DNA of 64,000 nt from an uncultured Jannaschia sp. (lineage in GTDB: Bacteria > Pseudomonadota > Alphaproteobacteria > Rhodobacterales > Rhodobacteraceae): contig NZ_CANLTR010000002.1 in NCBI RefSeq assembly GCF_947494055.1, positions 62,001 to 126,000 of the forward strand, in the 5' to 3' direction. Position 1 is the first letter of the stretch. Each line of letters starts with the position of its first letter. Below, piece by piece: positions 29,410-37,824 of this stretch. The translations under genes and the position numbers were made by a program. Below the pieces are notes generated by a model. It did not search any database and was not told where the DNA came from. It was given only the letters and a program-made list of their open reading frames with translations.

Positions 29410-31056
29410 ATGCTGGATCTATCTAAGACATTGCCCACGAAGCGTTCGGCCGGTGCACCATCCTCCGGACCGGCGCGCGCCTTCGAGGCGTCGTTCGCTC
29501 TGGTGAACGTGGACACGTCCGGTCGCGTGATCTTTGCCGACCCGAAATTCTGCGCCCTGCTCGGCCTGGGTGGTGGCGACGACCCGGCGGGGCGCGCCCT
29601 CCGCGACGTGGCCCCCGGCACGGCGTTGCCCGGGGCCGGCCCCGTCCAAGCCGGCTTCGCCTCGACCCTCACGGACGCGGACGGCCGGGAGCATTCCGTC
29701 GCCTGGACATTCACGGGACCGAACGGCTTCGTCGGTCTGGTCGCCACCGGCGCCAGCGCCGATATCCGCAGCGCCTTCACCCTGGACGAGCTGACCGGCC
29801 TGCCCAACCGGGCCGCCCTGATCCCCGCCTTCGGCGCCATGCTCGAACGCGGCAGCATGCCGGACACCGCGCATGTCGCAGCCTGCCTCGATCTGGACCG
29901 GTTCAAGCGCGTGAACGATTCCCTCGGGCATGCCGCCGGGGACGAACTCCTGCGGAAGGTGGCCAAGCGGTTGTCGGGCTCGATCCGGCCCTCGGACGTC
30001 GTGCTCAGGATGGGCGGCGACGAATTCACGATCCTGTTCGCGAATTGCAGGCCCGAACTCGTCGAATCCCTCGCGACGCGGATCATCGACGTCATCTCGC
30101 GCCCCTTCGTCGTGCACGGCCATCAGGTCTCGGTCGGGACGAGCGTCGGCCTCGCCATCCTGCAACCGGGCGAGACCGACGTGGCGGACCTGCTGCGCCG
30201 GGCGGACGTGGCGCTCTACCAGAGCAAGAATGCCGGTCGTGGCCGCTTCAGCTGGTTCGAGGAAGGCATGCTCGCCGCGCTGAACGAGCGCCGGCTGCTG
30301 GAGACCGAGCTGCGCAAGGCGCTGCTGCTCGATCAATTCGAGCTGGCCTATCAGGCGCAGTTCGATTTCGGCACGGACTCGGTTTCCGGCTTCGAGGCGC
30401 TGATCCGCTGGCGCCACCCGGTGCGCGGCCTCGTCTCGCCGGCCGCCTTCATCCCGATCGCGGAGGAGACGCGCGAGATCCTGAAGATCGGCGCCTGGGT
30501 CCTCGAGGAGGCCTGCCGCATGGCCATGACCTGGCCCGCCGGCATCACCGTCGCGGTCAACGTCTCGCCGGTGCAGTTCGAAGCGGAAGGCTTCGTGGAA
30601 AGCGTCCGGGCGGCGCTGACGGCGTCGGGGCTGCCGCCGACGCGCCTCGAGCTCGAACTGACGGAATCGGTCCTGCTCACCAACGACGACCTGGTGATCG
30701 AACGCATGCACGCGCTGCGCGATCTCGGCGTCAGGCTGTCGCTCGACGATTTCGGAACGGGATATTCCTCGCTCAACTACTTGCGGAAATATCCCTTCAA
30801 CAAGGTCAAGATCGACCAGTCCTTCGTGCGCGAGCCCTTTGCGGACGAGAACGCCCACCACATCGTCACGGCTGTGGCCGGCCTGGGCGCGTCGATGGGC
30901 ATGACCGTGATCGCGGAAGGCGTCGAGACGGAGGAACAGCTCGACCGGATCCGCGGACAGGGCTGCTCGGCCGCCCAGGGCTATCTGTTGAGCCGCCCGA
31001 TCCCGGCCGCGGACATCGCCACCTATCTCGCCGCGTCGTCGACGCGCGAGCGCTGA
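29410..31056 (+). CDS. Bifunctional diguanylate cyclase/phosphodiesterase (PAS-like, GGDEF, EAL)
   Basis: 548-residue cytoplasmic c-di-GMP protein without membrane helices. A PAS-like region spans about residues 25-115. The GGDEF domain has an intact catalytic motif at 202-206 (RMGGDEF) and an inhibitory-site RxxD five residues before it (RPSD, 193-196). The EAL domain starts near 305 and keeps EAL (329-331), NVSPVQF, ELTES, the metal loop DDFGTGYSS, KIDQSF and AEGVET. So both synthesis and hydrolysis of c-di-GMP look possible, and which dominates is unknown. ATG 29410 follows AGGA. A BLUF photoreceptor gene begins 29 bases downstream, so blue light is the likely controlling signal. Confidence 0.93.
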   Translation: MLDLSKTLPTKRSAGAPSSGPARAFEASFALVNVDTSGRVIFADPKFCALLGLGGGDDPAGRALRDVAPGTALPGAGPVQAGFASTLTDADGREHSVAWTFTGPNGFVGLVATGASADIRSAFTLDELTGLPNRAALIPAFGAMLERGSMPDTAHVAACLDLDRFKRVNDSLGHAAGDELLRKVAKRLSGSIRPSDVVLRMGGDEFTILFANCRPELVESLATRIIDVISRPFVVHGHQVSVGTSVGLAILQPGETDVADLLRRADVALYQSKNAGRGRFSWFEEGMLAALNERRLLETELRKALLLDQFELAYQAQFDFGTDSVSGFEALIRWRHPVRGLVSPAAFIPIAEETREILKIGAWVLEEACRMAMTWPAGITVAVNVSPVQFEAEGFVESVRAALTASGLPPTRLELELTESVLLTNDDLVIERMHALRDLGVRLSLDDFGTGYSSLNYLRKYPFNKVKIDQSFVREPFADENAHHIVTAVAGLGASMGMTVIAEGVETEEQLDRIRGQGCSAAQGYLLSRPIPAADIATYLAASSTRER

Positions 31057-31085
31057 TTCTCTACCTCGACTAAAAGGATGACGAA

Positions 31086-31541
31086 ATGACGATCCTGCAA
31101 CCCGACCTCCTGCGGCTCGTGTATTTCAGCCGCAATCGCATTTCCCGGCCTGACTGCGAGATGATCTGGGAGATCGATCAGATCCTCGAGACGTCGCAGG
31201 TCAACAATGGCCGCGCCGGCGTCACCGGCGCGCTGATCTTCAACGACGGCGTGTTCGGGCAGGTCCTCGAAGGTCCGAAGGACGCGGTGGAGGAAACCTT
31301 CGAGCGCATCCAGCTCGACGAACGGCACCATGACGTGACCCTGCTCGACATCACGCCGATCGACGAACGCAGCTTCGCGGACTGGTCGATGGGGTTCGTC
31401 GGGTCGCACAGCCTTCGCGCCACCTACGAAGTGCAGACCAAGGTGACGGATTTCGACATCTCGCGCCTCGACGGCGATGAGATCTTCAAGATGCTTCTCC
31501 TGCTCACGCTGAAAAACGAGGTTACCGCGAAGGCGGCCTGA
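31086..31541 (+). CDS. Stand-alone BLUF-domain blue-light photoreceptor
   Basis: 151-residue protein consisting of a BLUF domain plus a short C-terminal helix. BLUF binds FAD and changes its hydrogen bonding on blue light. The key residues are all there by position: Tyr13 (LVYFS), Asn41 (NNGRAGVTG), Gln59 (FGQVLEG), and Trp100 and Met102 (ADWSMGF), matching AppA Tyr21, Asn45, Gln63, Trp104 and Met106. There is no output domain, so it must signal by protein contact. AAAAGGA precedes ATG 31086. It lies 29 bases after the GGDEF-EAL gene and is almost certainly co-transcribed, so that protein is its probable partner. Confidence 0.93.
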   Translation: MTILQPDLLRLVYFSRNRISRPDCEMIWEIDQILETSQVNNGRAGVTGALIFNDGVFGQVLEGPKDAVEETFERIQLDERHHDVTLLDITPIDERSFADWSMGFVGSHSLRATYEVQTKVTDFDISRLDGDEIFKMLLLLTLKNEVTAKAA

Positions 31542-31861
31542 TCCCGCCGAGGTGTACCCTGCCATTCGACGCGCTTCGGGCGCCGCTGCCTGTTGCCGGC
31601 GACGGCGCCTCTCCGCGGCCAGTCACGACACCCCGCGCTACCGGGTCCGTGCGTGGACCTGGCGTTCGTCAAATCACCGGCGCGACTCGCGCCAACGCCT
31701 GTCCACCCGCATGTGCGATGCCCGCTCGTGCGACCCGGAGAGGTGGGCCGGCTCGTATCATGCGGAGCCCGCAGGCGCTTAAACTCCGGAGACACGACGC
31801 CAGCCATCGACGTTGCCGTCTGGACATTTAGGTTGCGGTCCGTACCCGACACGGACCCGCC
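31542..31861. other. Spacer upstream of the MFS transporter gene
   Basis: 320 bases between the BLUF gene and the transporter. No gene, RNA or strong hairpin was recognised. Presumably carries the BLUF terminator and the transporter promoter. Confidence 0.35.
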
Positions 31862-33298
31862 ATGCCCCGAGCCTCTTCCCCCGATCCCGCCTCGCGACGC
31901 AAATGGGCCGCTGCGGCCGTGCTGCTGCTGGCGAACTTCATGAACCTGATCGACATCACCATCGTGAATGTCGCCCTGCCCTCGATGCAGGAGGAACTCT
32001 CGGCGCCCCCGAACCTCATCGAATGGATCGTGGCGGGCTACACCTTCTCCTTCGCGCTGCTCTTGCTGCCGGCCGGGCGGATGGGCGACCTCTACGGGCG
32101 CCGGAGGATGTTCGTGGCCGGGATCGTGATCTTCACGGTGGCCTCCCTCGTCTGCGGACTCGCGCCTAGCGTCGGCACGCTGGTCGGCGCACGGGTGGTG
32201 CAGGGCATGGGGGCCGCGATCATGACGCCGCAGACGCTCGCGCTGGTGCCGCGCCTGTTCCCGCCCGAGCAGCGGGGCGCGGCCTTCGGTCTCTTCGCGC
32301 TCACGGCGGGGCTCGCCTCCGTCACCGGGCCGATCGTCGGCGGGCTCCTGATCGGGGCCGATCTGTTCGGGCTGACCTGGCGGCCGATCTTCCTCGTCAA
32401 CATCCCCCTCGGAATCGCGGCGCTGGTCGGCGCGTTCCTCTTCGTGCCACGCGCGGAGGGGGATGCGCGCCTCGGCACCGACGGGATCGGCATCCTTCTG
32501 GCGGGGCTGGCGATGCTCGCGGTGCTGGTTCCACTGATCGAGGCGCCCGCGCTCGGCTGGCAGGCTTGGATGATCGCGCCGATCCTCGCGGCCATTCCGC
32601 TCGGCTGGGGATTCCTGCACTGGCAACGACGGCAGGAAGCGCGCGATCGGCCGCAGCTCCTGCCGATGCGGCTCGCACGATCCGGCCCGTTCCTGACCGG
32701 CGGATTGCTCAGCGCGGTCCTGTTCTCGGCGGCGCCGGCCTATTTCTTCACGATCGCGCTCTACCTGCAATCGGGCTACGGGCTCTCGCCGCTGCAATCG
32801 GGCCTGACGACGACGCCGTTCCCGCTTGGCGTGCTGGTTGCCTCGGCCACGACCGGATGGTTCGGGTCGCGGTGGATGCGCGGGCGCGTCGTGGGCGGCG
32901 GGCTCCTCTTCGCGGCGGGCTTCGTCGGACAGGGCTGGGCCGTCATGGGCATGGGTGCCGAGATCTCCTGGCTGCGCATGGCGCCGTGGTTCTTCCTCGG
33001 CGGCCTCGGCCTCGGCAACATCGTCTCGCCGCTCTACCAGATCGCGCTGGCCGCCGCGGGCGACAACGAAACCGGGTCCGCCTCGGGCGCGGTACAGGCG
33101 ATCCGTCAGGTCGGCATCGCCTTCGGCGTCGCCATCATGGGTGGCCTGTTCTTCACGATCCTGGGCGACGCGGCGCAGGGCGATCAGGCAGCCTACCGCG
33201 CGGCGATGCTCGGCGCGATCGCCTATGCCTGTCTCGTGGCGCTCACCATCGTCGCGACGCCGTTCTTCGCGCCGATGCAGATGACCGAGGAGGGCTGA
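31862..33298 (+). CDS. DHA2-family MFS drug/metabolite exporter (EmrB/QacA type, 14 helices)
   Basis: 478-residue inner-membrane antiporter. The helix-1 motif FMNLIDITIVNVALPSMQ is the DHA2 hallmark, and the MFS loop motif between helices 2 and 3 reads AGRMGDLYGRRRMF. Motif C is seen in LFALTAGLASVTGPIVGGLL. Hydrophobic segments fit 14 helices. Family members expel drugs, dyes or metabolites using the proton gradient. No membrane-fusion partner (EmrA) and no local TetR/MarR regulator are adjacent, so substrate and control are unknown. It ends seven bases before the convergent DUF421 gene. Confidence 0.9.
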   Translation: MPRASSPDPASRRKWAAAAVLLLANFMNLIDITIVNVALPSMQEELSAPPNLIEWIVAGYTFSFALLLLPAGRMGDLYGRRRMFVAGIVIFTVASLVCGLAPSVGTLVGARVVQGMGAAIMTPQTLALVPRLFPPEQRGAAFGLFALTAGLASVTGPIVGGLLIGADLFGLTWRPIFLVNIPLGIAALVGAFLFVPRAEGDARLGTDGIGILLAGLAMLAVLVPLIEAPALGWQAWMIAPILAAIPLGWGFLHWQRRQEARDRPQLLPMRLARSGPFLTGGLLSAVLFSAAPAYFFTIALYLQSGYGLSPLQSGLTTTPFPLGVLVASATTGWFGSRWMRGRVVGGGLLFAAGFVGQGWAVMGMGAEISWLRMAPWFFLGGLGLGNIVSPLYQIALAAAGDNETGSASGAVQAIRQVGIAFGVAIMGGLFFTILGDAAQGDQAAYRAAMLGAIAYACLVALTIVATPFFAPMQMTEEG

Positions 33299-33305
33299 GG
33301 CATCC

Positions 33306-33824
33306 TCATGTGCCCGCGTCGGCATGCGGGTTCTGCTTCTTCTGCTCGCCGTCGATGACCGAGAAGGAGCCGTCAGATTCGAGAATCACCGCCGCGATGT
33401 CCTTCAGGCCCCTCTGCCCCTCGGTGCGCACCACCGTCTCGAGCTCCGCCTTCGTGACGCGGGCACGGCGCATCGCGTCGTGGAGCGGCGCGCCGTCGCG
33501 AAGCAGTAGCGTCGGCTCGGACCGGACAGCATGCGCGAAGCGTTCGGAGCGCACCGACAAGGTCGTCACCGCGTATTGCAGCACGATGAGGAGGACGAGC
33601 GCGGTCGCCCCTTCGGCCAGCGCGACGCTCTCGCTCAGCAGGATCGAGGCAAGCGTCGAGCCGAAGGCGACCGTGATGACGAGGTCGAAGGCGTTGAGCT
33701 TGGCGAGCGTGCGCTTGCCCGAGACCCGGAGCGAGAAGACGAGGAACACGTAAGCGAGCGTGCCCACGATGAGCGTTCGCACGATCCCGCTCCAGCTTTG
33801 AAAGAACATCTCGGACCAGTTCAT
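33306..33824 (-). CDS. DUF421 membrane protein (YetF-like)
   Basis: 172-residue protein with three N-terminal membrane helices (about residues 13-32, 42-62 and 68-88), followed by a cytoplasmic DUF421 domain. Conserved blocks visible are FSLRVSGKRTLAKLNAFDLV, EPTLLLRDG and the VRTEGQRGLKDIAAVILESD segment that ends such domains. Function of the family is unknown. A normal-sized member. It is separated by 56 bases from the end of the iron alcohol dehydrogenase gene upstream, and may be read through from that operon. Confidence 0.88.
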   Translation of the reverse strand: MNWSEMFFQSWSGIVRTLIVGTLAYVFLVFSLRVSGKRTLAKLNAFDLVITVAFGSTLASILLSESVALAEGATALVLLIVLQYAVTTLSVRSERFAHAVRSEPTLLLRDGAPLHDAMRRARVTKAELETVVRTEGQRGLKDIAAVILESDGSFSVIDGEQKKQNPHADAGT

Positions 33825-33880
33825 GGGCGCCTCCGTTCGCGTTCAACGACCCGCTCGCCGGGATTGTTTCGCCCAGCCCG

Positions 33881-35026
33881 TCAGATCACCCGTTCGAACA
33901 GGTCGCGCAGTCCGTCCGCGGTCAGCTCGACCGGGTTGCCGCCGCAGGACGGGTCGCGCAGCGCCATCGGCACGAGTTCGTCGATCCGCGCGGGATCCGC
34001 GCCGAGATCGCGCAGGCGCTTGGGCACGCCGAAGCCGTCGTTGAACCCGTCCACGAAGGCGCGGAACCCGTCGAACCCGCCCTCGATGCCGAGATAGGGG
34101 GCGGCGCGGTCGAAGCGGTCGCGGATGGCATCGGCGTTGAAGTCCAGCACGGCGGGCATGCAGATGGCGTTGGTGGTGCCGTGATGGGTGTTGAACACGG
34201 CTCCGATCGGATGGCTCAGCGCATGGATGGCGCCGAGCCCCTTCTGGAACGCGACCGCGCCCATCGAGGCCGCCGACATCATGTGCGTGCGCGCCTCGAG
34301 ATCGTCCGGTTCGGCATAGGCTCGGGGCAGATTCTCGATCACCAGCCGCATTCCCTCCAGCGCGATGCCTTGGCTCATCGGATGATAATGCGGCGAGGAG
34401 AACGCCTCGACGCAATGCGCGAACGCGTCGAGGCCGGTGCCCGCGGTGATGTGCGGCGGCATCCCCACCGTCAGTTCCGGGTCGGCCAGCACGATGGTCG
34501 GCAGGACCTTCGGGTGGAAGATGATCTTCTTCTCGTGAGTCTGCGCGTTCGTGATGACACTGGCCCGGCCGACCTCCGATCCGGTACCCGCCGTCGTCGG
34601 CACGGCGATGATGGGCGCGATGGCATCGGCATCGGCGCGCGTCCACCAATCGGCCACGTCCTCGAAATCCCAAACCGGGCGGATCTGACCCGCCATGAAC
34701 GCGACCATCTTGCCGAGGTCAAGGCCCGAGCCGCCGCCGAAGGCGATCACCCCGTCATGCTCGCCCGCGCGGTAAGCTGCGACGCCGGCGGCGAGGTTCA
34801 CCTCGTTGGGGTTCGGATCGACCTTGGCGAAGATCGCCGGGGCGAATCCTGCCTCCTCGAGAATGGTCAGCGCCCGCGCCGTCACCTCGAGTTTCGCCAG
34901 CCCCCGGTCGGTCACCAGGAGCGGGCGTTGCATCCCCGCCTCGATACAGGCCTGCGGCAGTTCCGCGATCCGGCCGGCACCGAAGCGGATGGCGTTGGGA
35001 TAGGACCAGCGGCCGGCAAGCGTCAT
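33881..35026 (-). CDS. Iron-containing alcohol dehydrogenase
   Basis: 381-residue group III alcohol dehydrogenase. The NAD(P)-binding loop reads FGGGSGLDLGKMVAF. The metal site is supplied by AGTGLDAFAHCVEAF and ALSHPIGAVFNTHHG, which hold the expected Asp and His ligands. The ATG at 35026 overlaps the aldehyde dehydrogenase stop (ATGA), so the two are translationally coupled. In the pathway I infer for this operon it would oxidise an alcohol to an aldehyde handed to the neighbouring dehydrogenase. Substrate cannot be read directly. Confidence 0.9.
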   Translation of the reverse strand: MTLAGRWSYPNAIRFGAGRIAELPQACIEAGMQRPLLVTDRGLAKLEVTARALTILEEAGFAPAIFAKVDPNPNEVNLAAGVAAYRAGEHDGVIAFGGGSGLDLGKMVAFMAGQIRPVWDFEDVADWWTRADADAIAPIIAVPTTAGTGSEVGRASVITNAQTHEKKIIFHPKVLPTIVLADPELTVGMPPHITAGTGLDAFAHCVEAFSSPHYHPMSQGIALEGMRLVIENLPRAYAEPDDLEARTHMMSAASMGAVAFQKGLGAIHALSHPIGAVFNTHHGTTNAICMPAVLDFNADAIRDRFDRAAPYLGIEGGFDGFRAFVDGFNDGFGVPKRLRDLGADPARIDELVPMALRDPSCGGNPVELTADGLRDLFERVI

Positions 35027-36399
35027 GGCGAGACCTTCAGATGGTAGGATTTCGGGCGGGTGAGGTTGTGGTAGCCGATCACCGAGAGCCCACCGCCCCG
35101 CCCGGTATCCTTGCAGCCCGTCCAGCACAGGCCGGGGTCGAGATAGTCGGCGCGGTTCAGGAACACGGTTCCGGTCTCGATCCGATCGCTGAGCGCGGCT
35201 GCGCGCACCTCGTCCGCCGACCAGAGGCTCGCAGTCAGGCCGTAGCGCGAGTCGTTCATCAGGCGCACCGCCTCGTCGTCGTCTTCCACGCGCATGATGC
35301 CGACCACGGGGCCGAAGCTCTCCTCCCGCATCACGTCCATGTCGTGCGTCACATCCGTCAGGACCTGCGGCCCGAGATATGCGCCGCCGTCGTCGGCCGG
35401 GTCGGTCTCGAGATGCGCGGTCGCGCCCGCCGCGACGGCCGCCTCGGTCTGTGCGCGGACATGCGCTGCGAAGCGGGCATGGGCCATCGGCCCGATGGTC
35501 GTCTCCCGGTCGAGCGGGTTGCCCAGCACCTGCGCCTGCGCCCAGGCCACGGCGCGCTCGACGAACGCGTCGTAATGCCGGTCGTGGACATAGATGCGCT
35601 CGATCCCGCAGCAGCATTGCCCGGAATTGAACATCGCCCCGTCCATCAGCGTGTCCACGGCCGCGGCGACGTCCGCGTCCTCCATGACGTAGCCCGGATC
35701 CTTGCCGCCGAGCTCGGTCGCAACGGGAACGAATGTGCCGGCCGCCGCGCGCTCCATCGCCTGACCGCCCGCGACGGAGCCGGTGAAGTTCACCGCGTCG
35801 AAGGTTCGTGCGCGCAGCAGCGCGTCGGTCGTGTCGTGGTCGAGGAAGACGTTTTGGAACACCGCATCCGGAATGCCCGCCGAATGGAAGGCCCGCGCCA
35901 TCCGCTCGCCAGCCAAGAGTGTTTGCGTCGCGTGCTTGAGCACCACCGCGTTGCCCGCGATGAGGGCGGGCGCGACCGTGTTGATCGCGGTCATGTAGGG
36001 GTAGTTCCAGGGCGCGACGACGAAGACGACGCCCCAAGGCAGCCGGCGGATGTAGCGGTGGAACTTGTTGTCCGAGCCGACCTCGATATCGGCCAGCGCG
36101 GTGGCGGCGATGTCGGCCATGTAGCGGCCGCGCTCGGCGAAGCCCGCGAACTCGCCGCCGTAGCGGACCGGGCGGCCCATCTGCCAAGCGAGCTCCGGCA
36201 CGATCTCGTCGTTCATCGCGCCGACCGCCTCGATCCCCGCAAGGACGAGGCGGACGCGCTCGTCGAGGGGACGCGCGGCCCACTTTGCCTGCGCGCGCCG
36301 CGTTTCGTCCACGGCCGACCGGGCCGCATCGAAGTCCATCGCGGGACGTTCGGCATAGACCGATCCGTCGACCGGCGAGATACATTGCAGCATTGTCAT
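35023..36399 (-). CDS. NAD(P)-dependent aldehyde dehydrogenase
   Basis: 458-residue ALDH superfamily enzyme. The coenzyme-binding APWNYPYM segment is near 130, the general base is Glu229 (ATELGGKDPG) and the catalytic Cys is Cys263 in NSGQCCCGIER (GQxC motif). Three consecutive Cys at the active site are unusual but the catalytic position is filled. Sequence style resembles the Sad/YneI semialdehyde dehydrogenases. ATG 36399 follows GAGGGA, four bases after the glutamine-synthetase-like stop. It overlaps the iron alcohol dehydrogenase, suggesting sequential alcohol to aldehyde to acid oxidation. Confidence 0.91.
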   Translation of the reverse strand: MTMLQCISPVDGSVYAERPAMDFDAARSAVDETRRAQAKWAARPLDERVRLVLAGIEAVGAMNDEIVPELAWQMGRPVRYGGEFAGFAERGRYMADIAATALADIEVGSDNKFHRYIRRLPWGVVFVVAPWNYPYMTAINTVAPALIAGNAVVLKHATQTLLAGERMARAFHSAGIPDAVFQNVFLDHDTTDALLRARTFDAVNFTGSVAGGQAMERAAAGTFVPVATELGGKDPGYVMEDADVAAAVDTLMDGAMFNSGQCCCGIERIYVHDRHYDAFVERAVAWAQAQVLGNPLDRETTIGPMAHARFAAHVRAQTEAAVAAGATAHLETDPADDGGAYLGPQVLTDVTHDMDVMREESFGPVVGIMRVEDDDEAVRLMNDSRYGLTASLWSADEVRAAALSDRIETGTVFLNRADYLDPGLCWTGCKDTGRGGGLSVIGYHNLTRPKSYHLKVSP

Positions 36400-36403
36400 T
36401 CCC

Positions 36404-37768
36404 TCACGCCTGCTCGAAGCCGCGCGCGATCTCCCAGTCAGTGACGGCGCGGTCGAACTCCTCCTGCTCCCATTCGGCGGCGCGGGTGTAGTGGTCCACC
36501 ACCGCGTCGCCCATCGCGGCCCGCAGCATCTTCGACTGCCGGAGCGTCTCGGTCGCGTCGCGCAGCGTGCGCGGGATCTCGGCCACGCCCTTGGTCTCGT
36601 AGGCGTCGCCCTCCGACGGGTCGGGCAGCGGCAGCTCCGCCTCGATCCCCGCGATGCCCGCGGCCAGAAGCGCGGCCTGCGCGAGATAGGGGTTCACGTC
36701 CGAGCCCGGCACCCGGCACTCGACTCGCACGCCTTTAGTACCTGCCCCGCAGAGGCGGAACCCGGCGGTGCGGTTGTCCACCGACCAGACGGTGCGCGTG
36801 GGCGCGAAGGTGCCCGGCGCGAAGCGCTTGTAGCTGTTGACGTAGGGCGCGAGGAAATACGTGATCTCGGGCGCGTGTTCCAGCACGCCCGCCATGAAGT
36901 GCCGCATCAGCGGCGACATGCCGTACTCCGCCCCCTCCTCGTAGAAGGCGGGCGCGCGGTCCTTCGTCAGCGACATGTGGACGTGACCGGCCGAGCCGAC
37001 CTTGTCGGAGGCCCATTTCGGCAGAAACGAGGCCGAACAGCCTGCCGCCCAGGCGCTCTCCTTGATGGCCTGCTTGGCGATCGTGTGGTTGTCGGCGCAG
37101 TCGAGCGCGGGGGCGTGGCGGATGTTGAGCTCCTGCTGGCCCATCTCCGCCTCGCCCTTGGTCGTCTCGACCGGGATGCCGGCGGCTCGCAGGTGATTGC
37201 GGAGCGGCCGCAGGATCGGCTCCTCCTTGGTGGTCTGGAAGAGGTTGTAATCCTCGTTGAAGCCGTTGAGCGGGACGAGGTTGCGGTAGCCGTCCTTCTG
37301 CAGGCTGCGGTAATCGCCCTCGAAGAGGAAGAATTCGAGCTCGGTCGCCATCGTCGCCGCGTAGCCCATCTCCGCCAGCCGGGCGATCTGCGCCTTCAGG
37401 ATCTGCCGTGGCGAATGGGCGATCGGCGAATGATCGTGGTGGTCGAGCACGTCGCAGAGGACGAGCGCGGTGCCCGGCAGCCACGGCATCGGTCGCAGCG
37501 TGTCGAGATCGGGGACCAGCGCGTAGTCTCCGTAGCCCTGCCGCCAGCTCGTCGCGGCATAGCCCTCGGGCGTGGCCATAATCAGGTCGGTGGCAAGGAG
37601 GTAGTTGCAGCAATGGCTCTCCTCCACGCCATGTTCGAGGAAGTCGTCGACGTGGAAGCGCTTCCCCATGAGCCGCCCCTGCATGTCGACGAGGGCGACG
37701 AGGACGGTGTCGATCTCCCCGGATTTGGCCAGCTTGCGGAGGCCGTCGAGGGTCAGGGTGCCGGGCAT
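36404..37768 (-). CDS. Glutamine synthetase-like ligase (probable gamma-glutamyl-amine synthetase)
   Basis: 454-residue GS-fold ligase. Metal and substrate blocks are present: ATELEFFLFEG, GEAEMGQQELNIRH, GSAGHVHMSL and the RVECRVPGSD region. It lacks the adenylylation-loop Tyr context of housekeeping GlnA and is shaped like PuuA/GlnA3/GlnA4-type enzymes, which join glutamate to polyamines, ethanolamine or other amines using ATP. AGGAG lies just before ATG 37768. Placement between a TRAP importer and two dehydrogenases argues for catabolic activation of an imported amine rather than nitrogen assimilation. The amine is unknown. Confidence 0.86.
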   Translation of the reverse strand: MPGTLTLDGLRKLAKSGEIDTVLVALVDMQGRLMGKRFHVDDFLEHGVEESHCCNYLLATDLIMATPEGYAATSWRQGYGDYALVPDLDTLRPMPWLPGTALVLCDVLDHHDHSPIAHSPRQILKAQIARLAEMGYAATMATELEFFLFEGDYRSLQKDGYRNLVPLNGFNEDYNLFQTTKEEPILRPLRNHLRAAGIPVETTKGEAEMGQQELNIRHAPALDCADNHTIAKQAIKESAWAAGCSASFLPKWASDKVGSAGHVHMSLTKDRAPAFYEEGAEYGMSPLMRHFMAGVLEHAPEITYFLAPYVNSYKRFAPGTFAPTRTVWSVDNRTAGFRLCGAGTKGVRVECRVPGSDVNPYLAQAALLAAGIAGIEAELPLPDPSEGDAYETKGVAEIPRTLRDATETLRQSKMLRAAMGDAVVDHYTRAAEWEQEEFDRAVTDWEIARGFEQA

Positions 37769-37792
37769 GGAATGCTCCTTCGAGATTGCGGT

Positions 37793-37818
37793 GGGGCGGC
37801 CCGTTGCGGGGCCGCCCC
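37793..37818 (-). promoter_or_regulatory. GC-rich hairpin between dctP and the GS-like gene
   Basis: GGGGCGGCCC (37793-37802) and its exact reverse complement GGGCCGCCCC (37809-37818) enclose a six-base loop. It lies directly after the binding-protein stop and before the ligase gene, inside the operon. No T-tract follows. Likely mRNA-stability or attenuation element. Confidence 0.68.
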
Positions 37819-37824
37819 CTGTCG

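Noticed and set aside
31424-33325. 633-codon frame antisense to the MFS transporter
   Set aside because: Highly charged, low-complexity product typical of antisense GC-rich frames; the plus strand encodes a clear 14-helix transporter.
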